This document shows positions 35,790 through 48,936 of a stretch of 64,000 nucleotides of DNA, piece by piece. The number at the start of each line of letters is the position of its first letter. Position 1 is the first letter of the stretch. Origin of the DNA: Epiperipatus broadwayi (lineage: Eukaryota > Onychophora > Udeonychophora > Euonychophora > Peripatidae); contig JAQFVV010000003.1 in NCBI GenBank assembly GCA_028023455.1, forward strand, positions 1,326,001 through 1,390,000, read 5' to 3'. Below the pieces are notes generated by a model. The model searched no databases. It worked only from the letters and a program-made list of their open reading frames with translations, and was not told where the DNA came from. The position numbers and the translations under genes are program-made.

Positions 35790-36412
35790 TTTCAGTGCAT
35801 ATGTTGAATATTTTAAAAGAAATAGTATGCATGAAAACAGAAATGTTAGAAATGATAAGAAATGGATGGAGTTATCCTATGTACCAGGTATTGGAAATAA
35901 AATTAGAAAGATTTGTGCAGATAAGTTCAATGTGGAATTTAGGACACCCATAAATTGAATAGTTTAATAAATAATTCAAATGATCTAATAAATAAATTGG
36001 ATGGGTCTAATGTTATGCAATGGGTTGCAGGCATTTGCATTACTTTTATATATCCTATGATTAAACAAAAAAAAATTGGAAAAAGAATGATGCAACATTC
36101 ACTTATACCCAAAAAATCTAAAACTGATTTGACAAATGTTTCTGTATTTGATAATCATGAAAAGGAATAATAATATAGTTGTGATCTTGGTATTGTTGAA
36201 ATGATTTTTGAGGAAAGAAATGATAGAAAATGAAAGATTAAAGAGGTTTGGGTTATTGCATAAAATGAGCATGTATTGAATCAGAAACCCAATAGCATTC
36301 AAATAAATAAAGAATGATTTATTACAATTATTTAACTGTAAAATACTGTGTTTTCGTTCTGTGGTTGTTTGTTAACCATGATTAAGATGCTATTGCATTG
36401 AAATTATATTTG
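35790..36412 (+). pseudogene. Penelope-like endonuclease fragment (PLE-2)
   Basis: Reads YVPGIGNKIRKICADKF and FRTPIN (the segment between RT and endonuclease in Penelope proteins), then across frameshifts a GIY-YIG tail with KKSKTDLTNVSVFDNHEKE and a R..RKIKE-type glutamate motif. The RT domain is absent. PLE-1 has the comparable run NSIFAMHQKLTGH and KRKVKEA. A variant hammerhead-like motif follows at 36374-36412 at the same distance as in PLE-1. Confidence 0.75.
36374..36412 (+). ncRNA. Hammerhead-like relic after PLE-2
   Basis: Core ATGATTA, stem II ATGC/GCAT with loop TATT, then TGAAA. Stem III and stem I can no longer be drawn. It shares the A3/U8 core with PLE-1. Confidence 0.45.
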
Positions 36413-37837
36413 ATTCACTTAATTAATTTTATTCTTATTCTCTGAAGCCATGTTTTAATATTATTTATAATAATGATAGCAGTTCAATCTATTACATATA
36501 ATAATATTGTTAGTGATAATGGACATTTTAAAATGGCATATAAAATAAAAAAGGACATTATGATGATGCTTCAGATTAGGCTGGACTTTTTTAGGAACTG
36601 TCTTTATTACAGTATTTTTACATATTGTTGTGATGTGAAGATATTGATGATGCGCAACTAAGAAAAAATTTGATAAAGTGGATTATGAAAGACATGAAAA
36701 AAGTTGAATGTGGTATGAAAGAAACTTATTGTTCCAGTGAAATATATAAATAGATGTAACAAATTGGAAAGTGAATTAAAGTGAACATTTTGCAACAGAT
36801 TCAAAATTTTGGAGATTAACAAAAGTGCTCATACTTTTTAGTGAATAATAATTTTGTTAATCTTTCAAATTTCAGGGTAGCTTTCAGTCATGTTTCTTCT
36901 TATTTTGGGCCAATATATGTGGAAGTAGGATAATCTGATTCTTGCTTAGAGATGGTAGCTTAATTGGAAGTAGCTTATGAGGGAGAAAAATATAAAGATA
37001 AATTGTTTGATAAACAGTTAGAGTTCTATAATCTAGTTAGAAAAAGATGGATTGTTCATCTTGTTTAGACAAGCTAAAAGGTTTTAAAAAATTAATAAAT
37101 GAAAATGGACTAACATGTATGAAAGAAGACAAAGAACATTGGTTTGTTTTATTATATAACTGAACGTCTACCCGCCTATAGAAAGGCCATTTTTGCAATA
37201 GTTTTTTTTAATTGGTTGCTTTAACAAATTTCAATCATGCATGGTATTAATGTGGAGCTGCAAACTATGCAAGAGATTCCTGATTCCAGTAAAGGAGAAG
37301 TCATAGTGCATTACATCACTATTTTCTTAGAAATGATGTAAAAAAAATTTAGTTTAATACAAGTGAAGTCAAAGGTAAGAACTATTTAAATAGATATTAA
37401 AGGAATGACTGTTTTTCAGTTTATTTATATTGCATTTTTATCATACAAAATTTATTATTAAATGCATAATGTATGCAATTTTGCTCACATTTTTTAAAAC
37501 TGAAAATATATTGGCAGTACAATTGGAATAACATTTGCAATTCTGAAGCAAATAACAATATATTTTAAAATCAAGCAAATAGATTAAGTGCTATTTTTAA
37601 TTTAGATTTAGTAATTTTTGATTATACAAAATTCGTTATTATGAAATTTTTTTTTGTCAAAATAACAATTACTATAACTAAATTTCAAGATGATGATCGT
37701 AATTTTTACCGCAAGTACTGTTAGTAAAAAATTTAATATTTGTGTTAATATAAATACACACTTATAAATTAAATATAAACTATAATATATATATATATAA
37801 TCACCGTCTCAAACGAATGACAAATTTTATCAATTTA
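36413..37837. other. AT-rich non-coding DNA
   Basis: Nothing recognised apart from a TA run near 37785-37798. Confidence 0.4.
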
Positions 37838-37880
37838 CTCGAGCGCTTTCAAAGGTCTAAGCCTTCATTTTCCTAACACA
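37838..37880 (-). ncRNA. Solo Penelope-type end with degenerate hammerhead
   Basis: On the minus strand AATGA precedes stem II AAGG/CCTT with loop CTTAGA, followed by TGAAA, GCGCTCGAG. GAAAGCGCTCG is the same block as in PLE-1. The 5' half of the core (expected CTG) is lost and stem I is not visible. It lies 180 bp before PLE-3 and could be its 5' inverted end. Confidence 0.5.
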
Positions 37881-38049
37881 TAGTTGAACGTTTAAATATT
37901 AAAAAATTTAATCCGTAAAAGTAAATACTTACAAATTTTAAACTAATGTACACATGTTCAAATTTAATACTGTATTAATATATTTGATTGTTGTATGTCA
38001 TTAAAATATAATTTTGTTTATTTATTATATTGAATAAAATACTTTTTTT

Positions 38050-38712
38050 TTGGTTTTGTAATTGTTAATGATGAAAATCTACTTTGGATGTGTCATTTAT
38101 GAAGTACTGATTGGCATTATGCATGTAAACAGAAAAGTTAGTAATGACAGGAGATGGATAGTGCTCCTATATATACTGAGTATTGAAAATGAAATTGGAA
38201 AGATTTGGGCAGTTAAGTTCAGTGTTGGATTTAGGATATGCATAAATTTGAATACGGTAATAAATAATACAAAGGGTTGAATAATTAAATTGGCCTGGTT
38301 TAATGTTGTATATGGAGTGGATTGCAGCCAATTGGATGGCCCCTAGATGTAACTATGGGGAAATGAAAGCAAATTTGAGTACAAGAATGGTGAAGCTTCA
38401 CTTATATACAAAAAATCCAAAACTAATTTGACATATGTGTCTGTATTTTATAATCATGAAAAGGAATATGGAAATGATTTTGATCATGGAATTGTTGAAG
38501 TGATTTGTGAGGAAAGAAGTGATAGAAAATGAAAGATTAAGGAGGTTTATTTTTTGCACAAAATGAGCATGTGATGAATCAGAGAACCAATAATGTTCCA
38601 ATAAATAAAAAGTATTTTTTTTTAGTATTTTATTTGTACAATACTGCTGTTTTTTTTTTTTTGTTTTTTTGTTAACCATGATTATAATGCTGATGTGTTG
38701 GAATTATTCTTG
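38050..38712 (+). pseudogene. Penelope-like endonuclease fragment (PLE-3)
   Basis: A second copy, ~75-80% like PLE-2. It preserves NYGEMKANLSTRM, directly comparable to YYGETKATLSTRL of PLE-1, then VSVFYNHEKEYGNDFDHG and CEERSDRKRKIKE. These carry the GIY-YIG Arg and Glu positions. Several frameshifts interrupt it. A hammerhead-like relic lies at its 3' end (38673-38712). Confidence 0.78.
38673..38712 (+). ncRNA. Hammerhead-like relic after PLE-3
   Basis: Core ATGATTA is followed by stem II ATGC/GTGT (two G-T pairs) and GGAA where GAAA is expected. It is too degenerate to be active. Confidence 0.4.
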
Positions 38713-41099
38713 CTTTATTTAATTAATTTTATTCATACTCTCTGTTGCATTGTTTTAATATTACAAACTGTAACTTACCAAAATGAAAAGACAACACAAC
38801 CAAGGCAGACGACTGCCAAAATGTAAGCCCAAATAATAGGCGACAGGAATGAACGATCATAACCATTCTAAGCTCAGACTTATAGTAATAGCTAATAATT
38901 ATACTAAGTTAAATAACACATAATATTATAGACTCTGATTGATATATATATACCGCTATAATAAGAGAAAAATATGCATCATCACTGATGACAAATGCAA
39001 AACCATCAGATTAGGGGAAGAGTTCTCATACTCTCTTTTTAAAACACAATATAACTTCTTACAAATCTTAGGCAGCTTATGATATTAAAAGGGGATTACA
39101 TTACTTCCAATACTCTTTTTCCAACTCTTCCTGCAAAATACAACCAAATTTATATTCATAATTACTCTTTTAAATGATCAGATTTAAGGTATAGTTATTC
39201 TTTATTAAAATAATCCAAGTCTTCTATACCACAATTTAGAATAATTTTTATCTTAAGCATAGCAATTTTTTTTAAAAACAATTTTTATCAATAAATCTCA
39301 GAGTTCTTTTAGTTAGGAATATTCCTAATTTTCTTTTTATTTCATAATCAGTAGTTTTGTTCTTTTAGTTTTTAAAACCAATCAAGATTGTGATTCTAAT
39401 AAAACAATAACAATAAGACATGATCTCACCTTTAAGATGATATCTTATTGAATCAAATAATTATTAAATTTAGAATTAAAACTAAGCATGAAAAATTATT
39501 AAATTAAATATAATTACCACAAAGTTGGATAACATGATATCATGAGTAGGAAAGAGATTTTGTTGCTATTCAAAATATCACACCCATAGATTTTCTCCTG
39601 TAATCTTAAAATAAAATAAAATGATCTTGAATCTTAACTTATGATAAACAAAGTTAAGTAATCTTATTGTTTTTATCAAAAATAAATAAAATAGTATAAA
39701 ATTATCTTATACCAGTTGAATAAAATGATCTTATCATTTTTAATTAGAGATAAATAAAATAATCTTCTTTTTCGATGTTATCTTATCATCAGTAATATAA
39801 TTTTAAATAAAGTGACTCTCATATCATATTTCTTTGTACCCTTAAGCACCCAATACATAAAATAAATAAATATGAGTGTGTGGTAATATTTTTAGATTTC
39901 TGAAAGATGCAAATGTTGATAAAAAGATAGATAAGCAAAAATTAATAATTAAATTAACATTTATTGACACTTAAAATATTGAATAGACAAACATCAAACT
40001 ACTTAATTATAACTTACAAAGATTTCTTCAAAATAAAATAAATTAAAATATAAAAGAAAATTTGTAAATTGCAATTTAAAAATTATAATAAAACATTCAG
40101 TAATTAGTAAATGTTAATATCACTTTGAAAAATTCAATAAAGTTTTCACTCTTAGTAATTATCTTGCTATTATATAGTCCCTATATGAAAATATTCAATA
40201 CTCTAAATAAAATATAATCTTACCAATCCTTGGTTAATAATAAATGCTGAATGGGATTTATAATTTTATGTAGCCACATATACAATTATTTATTTAATAT
40301 AAAATATTTTATTGGATTTAAAACTACTGGATATGCTAGCTAAGCACATTAACAAGAACCACACATCCAAAATCACTCAGATTTACAAAGAACACAGCTG
40401 AAGGTATGGGTGTCATTCTGCATTGCCTCCAAAAATATCAAATGCCAGGATAAAGATATAGTTGCACATTACACATAACTTTAGCTAAATATATCACTAA
40501 AATCCACACCAAGAGATTGAAAAAATAAAGGCAAAATAGGATGATGTCATGAAGTCAAGCACCTACACAGGAGAGCAGTAAAGAGCTAGGACTTTGTCTC
40601 TGGTCATAAAATATGATAATTAACCATCAGTAGAGAGGGGTTTACCTAAATATAGCATTATATGCTTAATATAAAAATATAAGTGAACTCACTGGCATAA
40701 TATATTTATTTATAAGAGAGAGAAAAGTCTACCATCTCATAAAATAATGATAAAATAAGTGATATGTAAAACCAATAAAACAATTGTAGCTAAAATATCA
40801 AATTGTTGCAAAATAATTCAACAATAGAAATATGCATCAACTTCTGAACTCTTCCAGCATATTAAACAGATTCAAAATAATTTCACAAAGGGACAATTGT
40901 AATACATTTTAAAAATATTATTCTAGCAATATTCTATGAACTTAACATGTGAAAACACTATTAAATTTATACATAATAATTGTACAAAGAAGTTTAAAAG
41001 TGAATATATGGTATATAAACATAAAATACATATCAAAACATACCCATTACCAATAAAATAAAGAATCTCTAACCTGTTTTATTGAAAATTAAAAAAATG
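38713..41099. other. AT-rich DNA with a degenerate AT-rich tandem region
   Basis: 39590-39850 repeats phrases like AAATAAAATGATCTTA at irregular spacing, a worn short tandem repeat. 38765-38880 and 40330-40640 are less AT-biased but give no readable frame. No gene recognised. Confidence 0.35.
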
Positions 41100-41755
41100 T
41101 CTAATAGAAGTTACCCATGAAGTCATCTGCAACCTTGTCTCCAACCAAGAGCACAAATGTCTATATTAGCCTGGCCTGAAAAGTTTATTGGAAAGTAAAC
41201 AATAAATTCTTGCAGTTTATTAGCCTGAAATCTATTGCCAAGTAGAAACAACTATATACAGTAACTTGGAAGTGAGAAGTGTTTAAGAAGAAAACTTGTA
41301 TAGAAACATTGAAAATTATAAATACAAAGGATTCCCAAGAAAATTAAAACCATAGTAGAAAGTATTTCTCTAGGTGCACACTCTCATAGGGCAACATTTT
41401 CATATAAAATTTTTTTTTTTATTGATGGGATTTTTTTTCTTTCAGAATTATAAAAATAGTTTTAAGCCAATTTAATTTTTACTAAATCTAACATTTTTTG
41501 AAACATGTTTTTTTATGTTATCTCATCCTCCTAAAAAATTATACAAAGGGTTAAGCAAATTGAACTCTTTATCTCTGTTTAAAAAACTGTTTCTAAATTT
41601 TGTTATTTATAAGAAAATAATTTAATGAAAGCTAAAGTTAATTAATTTAAGGAATAAAATAATCTGGTTGTTTTTTACAAAACTATATTTTTTCAGAAGA
41701 TTGTATAAATTTAAATTAACATATGTCATTTTAAAAATTGTTTTCAATTATTAAT

Positions 41756-42257
41756 CAGTTAGTTACTTAAAGCTTTTAAAAATATTTTTCAGGACACTGT
41801 ATATAAAGAAAAGTTTAATTTAATGCTTTAATGGAATGGTATGCTAAGCATGCTTTTGACTAACTGGTAGTCATTCATAGCAATAGTTGTCCAAGAAGCC
41901 TGTGACTTTTATAACAAAATAAACAATAGTGAGGCATTTGCATAACATTTGAATCTAGGATGTAAATAAATTAATTAAATGAACCATTATTTGATAGTGG
42001 ATGCAGGATTCTTTTTTGTTGATTGCATGTATATTGTTGGCAATATGCCATGCTTCTTTAACTTTACATTTAGCATCATTTGCCTTTGATCAGACAATGG
42101 TGATAGATGTAGATTTGAAGTTGTGACCATATTTAGATTCATTTTTGAGGAAAATGGATTTATCTTCATTATTCAATTGTATTGCTATCCATTTTGTGCA
42201 ATCCTCATAGACAAACTGGCATGTGATTCCCTATAATAAATTGTGTGGCAGTTAGTT
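41756..42257 (-). pseudogene. 5'-truncated Penelope tail (PLE-4) with 9-bp target duplication
   Basis: CAGTTAGTT occurs at 41756-41764 and 42249-42257 and the sequence between is absent from copy B. Read on the minus strand it gives the end of a GIY-YIG domain: SIFLKNESKYGHNFKS, then NDAKCKVKEAWHIANN and HAINKKESC, matching SIFAMHQKLTGHS and NDVKRKVKEACFIA of PLE-1. One in-frame stop interrupts it. A hammerhead-like motif follows at 41842-41882. It is a 3'-end fragment, as expected of 5'-truncated retroelement insertion. Confidence 0.82.
41842..41882 (-). ncRNA. Variant hammerhead-like motif of PLE-4
   Basis: Stem I TGCT/AGCA encloses core ATGAAT, stem II GACTA/TAGTC with a 5-nt loop, AAAA for GAAA, GCATGC and TT. 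Stems I and II differ in sequence from PLE-1 but pair fully, so the fold has covaried. Core position 3 is A and position 8 is U, as in PLE-1. Confidence 0.6.
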
Positions 42258-43070
42258 GTTAAATAATTGTTTAAAAATATTCTAATGTTAACATCTTTAT
42301 TTCTTCAGTTATCTGTTTTATGAATTGGCAGTATGTGTTACTTAATTTCATTATAGCTGAATGTTGTAGGGATTTTTTTAATTATCCCAGTAACATTATT
42401 TAAAATAAAATAGTGTAAGTTATTATATTTGTTTATTTCCTATTTACAGTCACAGTCCTTAGAGTTCTTGCTTTCTGAGCTAGTTTAGAGCATAATAGTT
42501 ATATAGATGTAAAGATTTATGTTGATGTTTTGACATGGAGATGATAACTCTGGATAGTCCAAAGATATCATCTTTAAAATTCATTCACATTTATTAGAAA
42601 TTTAGTTTATAGTTCACTGATACCTCATGGTACTATATGGTCAGAGCATTGATGATGATTTGGATGTATTAGCATTCCAACATTAATTTTTTTATTATGA
42701 GTGATGGATTAGAACATAAATATGCGCATCCAAATAATTGTGTTATATTCTGTTCTGAGTTTGGCAGTGGCTAGAGAATTAGCCTGTTTTATAATGTACC
42801 TCCTGTAAATTCAGTCACAAGGTTGACTTATTGATTTTATGATTATTGATTTATTGATGATTATGATTACCTAATGATAATTATTATTTTCCAAGGCTGA
42901 TTAATCCATAGGCTATAGATTATTATTGTGTAACTATACTTATAGTTTTGTTGTACTGCTGATCTGATGCTCCTTCCTTTTATATGCTAATTCTTTTTAT
43001 ATTTATGATCTTTAGAAATGATAGTGATATTATTCCATCTCCACATATCCCTCTTTATTCTCCTTACCAT

Positions 43071-45224
43071 TAAAAATGGTGATCCAATTGGGGGCTGATG
43101 ATGACCAAATTCTGGTGGCCAATATTTTGATGCACAATTAAATTAAAAATGCACTACAATAAAATGTGACAAGAGTATAGATGATGATTACAAATTATAA
43201 AATAGTGGTATTAAGATATATTTAAGGAATCCATATGTAAAGTAGAATAGAAAATCAAAGCATAATTTTTGGAGATTGAGCATTGACTGTTGGAGTTTGT
43301 TTAGTTATACTTTCAGTGATGATGATGGTTAAACAATTAAAGTAAGGTATTGAGACAGTAAGATCTAAACAAATGCAGATTAAGGATAATAATATTAGTA
43401 GTATTAGTTAACATGAAAAGTTGCATGGAAGAAAAGGTGATTTTAAGCTTACATTATGAGATGTTACTTAAAAGTTTAATATTTATATTTCCTGGGTGTA
43501 AAAGTAACAACAGATTTTTTGAAGATTAAAAAAGTCTATAATATAAAAATATAAGCTGACAAGAGCCAAATTGAAGAAGATAGATGAATAACATGATCTA
43601 AAAGAAAAAGATCAGCAACCAATGGGTGAATTTCTCATGAATGTAAGGGTGTAATATGTTAATGAGGCTGCCAAAAAGTTACTCTGCTCTGCACAAATTT
43701 ATAGTTCAAAATCTCCAAATAAGCATCTTAGATGAGTAGAGCTTTCTATCAGTAAAGTAATATATTATTTATCAGGTACAGAAACTTATAAAACTTATAA
43801 AGTACATGAATGAGGATTTTTACTTTGTCAGACATTTTTTTGTTGTTTTTTTTTTCAAATGATTCCCATGAATAATAAATTGCATTTGTTCTAGAGATAC
43901 CTTTTATGGTCCTTGTGCTACATTGCATACTTGTGTTTTGTGATGAGGTTTTCTGTCCATTATGATGCTATAAGAGGAGTGGAGTGCATTAGTATGCCAA
44001 TAATCACCCCATCTCCAGAAATAAAATTTATATTTATAAAATCAGATAGTTACTTTTAACTAAATAGCCCAAAATGGCTTTCTGAATTGATTCTGAGCTT
44101 GTAAGTCTGTAGGAATATTAATATGCAGGAGAATGTGACTAATATTACATATTTTAAAATTGTGAAGGAAAATTGGTTGAATTAAATTAATGTATCAAAA
44201 AGGATTCATTTCAATTTCATTTATCATATTAGATAGAAGTAGTGTAGCCATGTGTATAAACAATATTAGTTGGTAACATGCTCTTTAAGTTTAGAGTTAA
44301 TTAGTTCATGGGGAAAAGTATTCAATCCTTCCATATGTTTTAAGAATAAATGGCATTTATTTAAATATTTTTAATCACATGATAATATTAGAATTTTCAA
44401 ATATGTTAAACATGAGTTTAATATTTAAAATGTATTATAAATTATAAAGGGTTATAAAGGAAAGAACTAAAATCAGATAAGTAAATTCTTTTTTCTATTC
44501 ATTAATTTGATTTATTTCCCAGTTTAATTTTTACTTTTGAAAATTACTGAAAGAAAAAAACTTTCTCTTCAGTAAATTATTTAATTTTTTTAACACTAAG
44601 AGAGAGAAAGTAAATAAAAATTTATATGTATAAAATTTTTTTCATAATAAAAATTTTAACAATTTGATAAAATTTATTTTCATTAAGAAGTTTTTTTTTT
44701 GTAGTTATATTTCTCCAAAAGGAGAAGGCAGTGTAATTAATTTAATTATCTTGTTTTCTTTTTGGCAAGAACAATTTTTTTAAATAAAAAGGGATATCAA
44801 AAAACTATGATTTTAATTTAAGGTCTTGGTTTGTTTTAAACAATTGTTTCTGTCAAAATTGATCTAATTGGTTATTAGTAAATTTTGTCATGTAGGTAAC
44901 AGGATTTTGATTTGTTGAAGGCAGGTTTTTTTCCAAAAATAGAGGCATGGATTAATCAGTTGTCACCATTGTCTTGTAAGAAGAAAGCATTCCTTCCCAG
45001 ATATTGAAGAGAACAGTCCATTTCAATCCATCTGTTGCAGAATTCAGTACAAGGAAAGATAAAGCTATTGAAGAAGACAATAAGACAATTTAGCTATTAA
45101 GAGCACACTATCAGTTTAGCTCTAAAAAAAATTTAAGATGAATAAAACCTTGTGCTAAGTTTAGCTAAATTCTAAACATCTTCTCCATATAATCTGCTTC
45201 ACTGAAGATGTAAAAAATGTAAAG
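43071..45224. other. AT-rich DNA between the duplicated copies
   Basis: No gene, RNA or structured repeat recognised. Confidence 0.4.
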
Positions 45225-45915
45225 AAGATACACCTGAAGTAATCTACAAACTTGTTTTCAATCAATGGCATGAGTGCTTGCATGTATTAGCCAGACCTTG
45301 GAAACCTTATTGGAGAGAAAATTAATATTTTTTTTTTGCTTTTAGCCTGAAATCTTCTATTGCCAAGTAGAAAGAACTATATACAGTAATTTTAAAGTGA
45401 GAAGCCTTTAAAAAGAAAACATACATGGAAACACTTAAAATTATAAGTATAAAGGTGTACTCCCAAGAAATTTAAAACCATGATTCTCATGTAGAGATTT
45501 TTTGTGAAATATTTTTTATTCAATTTCTTTTCAAAATTATAACAAGAATTATTAGACAATTTTATTTTTATTAAATTTAACATTCTTTGGAAACATTTTT
45601 TTTAATCTTATTCCTCCCCTATCCCCAAATTATATACAAAGTTGTTAAGCAAATTTAACTTCTTATCTCTGAATAAAAAGCTCTTTCCTATCTTTTGTTA
45701 TTTATAAGGAATAATTTAATGAAAGCAAAAGTTAATTAATTTAAGGAATAATATCATTTGGCCAATTTTTTTTTATGAAACTATACTTTTTGAGAAAGAT
45801 GTATAGATTTAAATGATCATATTGTCATTTTTTAGTTTTCTTCTTAATTATTAATCATTTAGTTATTAAATAATTGGTTAAAATATTCTAGTGTTAATAT
45901 CTTAATTCCCCTGCT

Positions 45916-45923
45916 ATCTGTTC
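45916..45923 (+). repeat. hAT target duplication, left
   Basis: ATCTGTTC; compare ATCTGTGC at 48929-48936. Copy A reads ATCTGTTTTATGAATTGGCA without interruption, so it is the empty site. Confidence 0.8.
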
Positions 45924-48900
45924 TAGAGTGTCATAAATGGGATAATGGGATATCATTTTCCTGCAATTCCAGGACTAAAATTTATCCTCTGATCCCAGGA
46001 TAATAATCCAAATTTCTCAGGAATCACTCTAATTTTTATTAAGATTTTTTTCATTTATTTTAAAGATATCAAAAATATTCACACTCAAAATTTTAGTATA
46101 TGTATTTGCTCTAATGTTAGGTCATAAAAATGAATTTCGATCAAAATTGCAAAAAATGCAATATATGTGCCATAGATAAAGAAATTACTATACAAATTCA
46201 AATACATTGAATTATAGTCATCTGTTATTTATAATTATAATTTATAAGCTTTTCAGTATAAACCTATTGTTATGAAACTCATTTTCCACTGTGAAATTCT
46301 TTTTAATATGAATTTGTAAACAAAAATGTTGTGCAATGTTATGAAATTTAACTTTATTAAATTCAAACTCAGGGAATCCCCTTATTTGTGTTTATTTTTG
46401 GTGAATATATTTATTTTATTTTATTATGATTATTACTGTGGGTAATTTAGTATAAACATAAGTAAATAAAGAAGTGCTTAAGTAACATTTGAAAATTTTA
46501 TTTTTAATTCTCTTTTTTCTCTCTCTTTTGCTCTCTTTTTATTTTTAATTCTTAAAGACAAATCTTTATGGTTAGAAAATTTTTTTAAAGAATGGAAAAT
46601 ATTTTTTAAGTAGATTTTGAAAATCGAATTGTGAGATTTTTTTTCTTTGGTTTAATATTTTAATCTATTTTTTCATTGTTATTAAATGAGATATTACATT
46701 AACCCTATAATGTCAACTGGAAGTGTATCTAAAGTATGGTACTATTTCACACAAGATAAAAAAAAATAGAATCTGACTTGCAATAAATGCCATACAACTA
46801 TAGTGTGTAAAGGATTTTCAATAAATAGACTTCTTGTCATTTAAAAATGTTCATAAGGAAATGGAAATTGAAATAAATAAAAAAAGACTAAATGAAGACA
46901 GATTTGGAAGAAATTTTCAACATAAAATTACATCATTTATAAAAAAAAAAAGGAGGAATCTCTAAACGAAATTGTTTCAAAATTGGCAGCTGTTGATAGA
47001 TTTTCTATTAATTCCATCATAAAATCTGAATATATAAGAAATACTTTTGCTGATAAAGGCATGATATTATCAGAAAACCCTTCACATGTTATGAATATGG
47101 TAAAAAGCCAATACTATTTGGGAAAACAAAATGTAGTTAAGGAAATGATCACACAAATTATACGTGGCTCAAGTTTCTCAATTCAATGGGAACACATCTT
47201 TAAAAAATTGTTGCTATATGAATTTAAATGTGCATTCATCAACTAGGTTTTGGAACTTGGGTATGATTCACATATTGGGACTCTTGCTGCAGAAGAAATT
47301 GTTGATATCATTAAAAGTAAATTGTCAGAGTGTAATTTATCTTCAAAGAAACATATAATTTCTTGTTTGACTGTCAGTGCATCAGTTATGAAAAAAATGC
47401 AAATTAAGCAGTATTGGAGACCAGCTATGTTATACACATGGACCATAGTTAACAGTTACTGATATTCTTTTCCATGAAATAGTGATTTCTGATGATGAAT
47501 CAGCTTATGAATGTTATGAACATGAGTGGAGTTCTTCTGAAATAATGAAACTGATATGAAGAGAAAGAGAGTGGGTTCATAACTTCAGTGGATTTTCATT
47601 CAAGTGAAAATGACAGTTTATTTAATTTAACAAACATTGAACTTACTGTTGAGGTGGCCCAACAATTTTAAAAGTTCACAAAATTGTACAAATGTTTTGT
47701 AAATCACCACTCAAAAATGAAATTGTACAAACATATGTAAGAAATTGAGTACAATACAGAACTCAAATTGATACCTGATATGTAAAAACAATATGGAATA
47801 GCTTCCTTACAATGCTGGATCGATTTATTGCATTGAAAACTTGCATGATGAAAGCTTTGATGGATTTTAATTTGAATAGTCTCAACAATATTGAAAATAT
47901 ATCCAAGGATGAATTTTTAGTATTGAATGCTATAGCAACAGTATTACAACCAATAAAAATTGGTATTGAAAGACTTGGTCATTGTAATACAAAACCTATT
48001 TGAAGCAGAGGGTGTATTAGTATTTATTTTTGATGATTTGTGCAAGAATAAAAATAGGTTTTTGTCTACAATGCTGCAGTGTGTAAATCAGACAATTGTG
48101 GAATGATGAAATTCAAATTTAGTTGGCTTAATAAAATATTTAAACACTCCATCAAATTATAAATATGAATTTGACATAGAGTCTATATTATTACTGCCAT
48201 CAAAACCAATATTAAAGGCTACAGCTAAAAATTATTTTCTAAACTATTTGTTGTGAATAATGAAGTTGGTTTATCCTCTAATATTAGAGAATTATATAGG
48301 TATGATGATGGGGAAAACTTTATTGATGACAAAAATAAATATCTTGACTACATCTGATCTGAAACTTCATCAGAAATTGGATGTTGCCATTTTGAATGTC
48401 ATTAGAGTTGAGAATCCAGAAGATATATCAATGATATCAATAATATCTCCAAGGAAATGAGTATTTTTGAAGCAGCAGAGAAGTGCACAAATAATTTAGA
48501 AAAATTACATAATGCACTAATGACCATCTCACTAACATCAATTGAATTGGAAAGAGCTTCTCTGCAGCTGGTCTTTTCATCATGAAAATTTGGTTATCTT
48601 TAAATGATAGCACCATTGTCATCTTATATTTTTTTTTAAAATTATTATAAAAATTAATGTTTTGATCATTATATTTTATTCAAATTAATATGAATTTCTT
48701 TTTGTTTTGTTTATAATCAATTATTTTGTATTTAAGTTTTTTGCTTTTTAGATCGTTTTTAAAAAATTCAGTGAATTTTTTGTATTGTTTTGAACTGAGA
48801 AAAAAATTTTTCACTCATAACAACAAAACATGCTCTAAGTGGATTAATTCATACTTTTTACTTGGGAATAGAATCATTTTTATCCCGGAATTCCAGGATT

Positions 48901-48928
48901 TGAATTTTACAGAAAATGAGAAACCTTA
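45924..48928 (+). mobile_element. hAT-family DNA transposon, decayed
   Basis: A 3005-bp insertion with 8-bp target duplications, the hAT hallmark. Termini are TAGAGTG and, reverse-complemented, TAAGGTT: a short, worn inverted repeat. Subterminal AATTCCAGGA-type motifs occur near both ends (45965-46020 and 48885-48900). It contains a broken transposase on the plus strand. Confidence 0.82.
46710..48650 (+). pseudogene. hAT transposase with BED zinc finger, broken
   Basis: In order: a BED finger (VSKVWYYFTQ, then CNKC, then HLKMF across a frameshift; 46725-46860), LAAVDRFSINSIIKSEYIR, SSFSIQ(W) at the start of the RNase H-like core, NLNVHSSTRFWNLG and KHIISCLTVSASVMKK (46985-47400), LDRFIALKTCMMKAL (47815-47860), and the C-terminal dimerisation region LEKLHNALMTISLTSIELERA (48497-48560). 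This is the domain order of ZBED-like hAT transposases. At least one in-frame stop in the finger and many frameshifts make it non-functional. Confidence 0.85.
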
Positions 48929-48936
48929 ATCTGTGC
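48929..48936 (+). repeat. hAT target duplication, right
   Basis: ATCTGTGC, seven of eight bases matching 45916-45923. Confidence 0.78.

Larger units (their letters stand above)
41100..43070. repeat. Segmental duplication, copy A
   Basis: Collinear with copy B (45225-49672). Shared landmarks in order: GCCAAGTAGAAA, ACTATATACAGTAA, AAAATTATAA, GGCAGT.TGT, ATTACAGCTGAATGTT, TATTTAAAATAAAATAG, and TCCAAATAAT.TGTTATATTCT. Roughly 75-80% identical. Interrupted by PLE-4 at 41765-42248. Confidence 0.8.

Noticed and set aside
38985-39030. CTGATGA followed by AAAACC, resembling a hammerhead
   Set aside because: No stem II can be formed between core halves and stem I does not pair.
41987-42169. 60-codon minus-strand frame taken as a gene
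   Set aside because: The real signal is in another frame of the same strand, the Penelope endonuclease tail of PLE-4.
43090-43130. CTGATGATGACC, another core-like string
   Set aside because: GAAA and stem III are missing.
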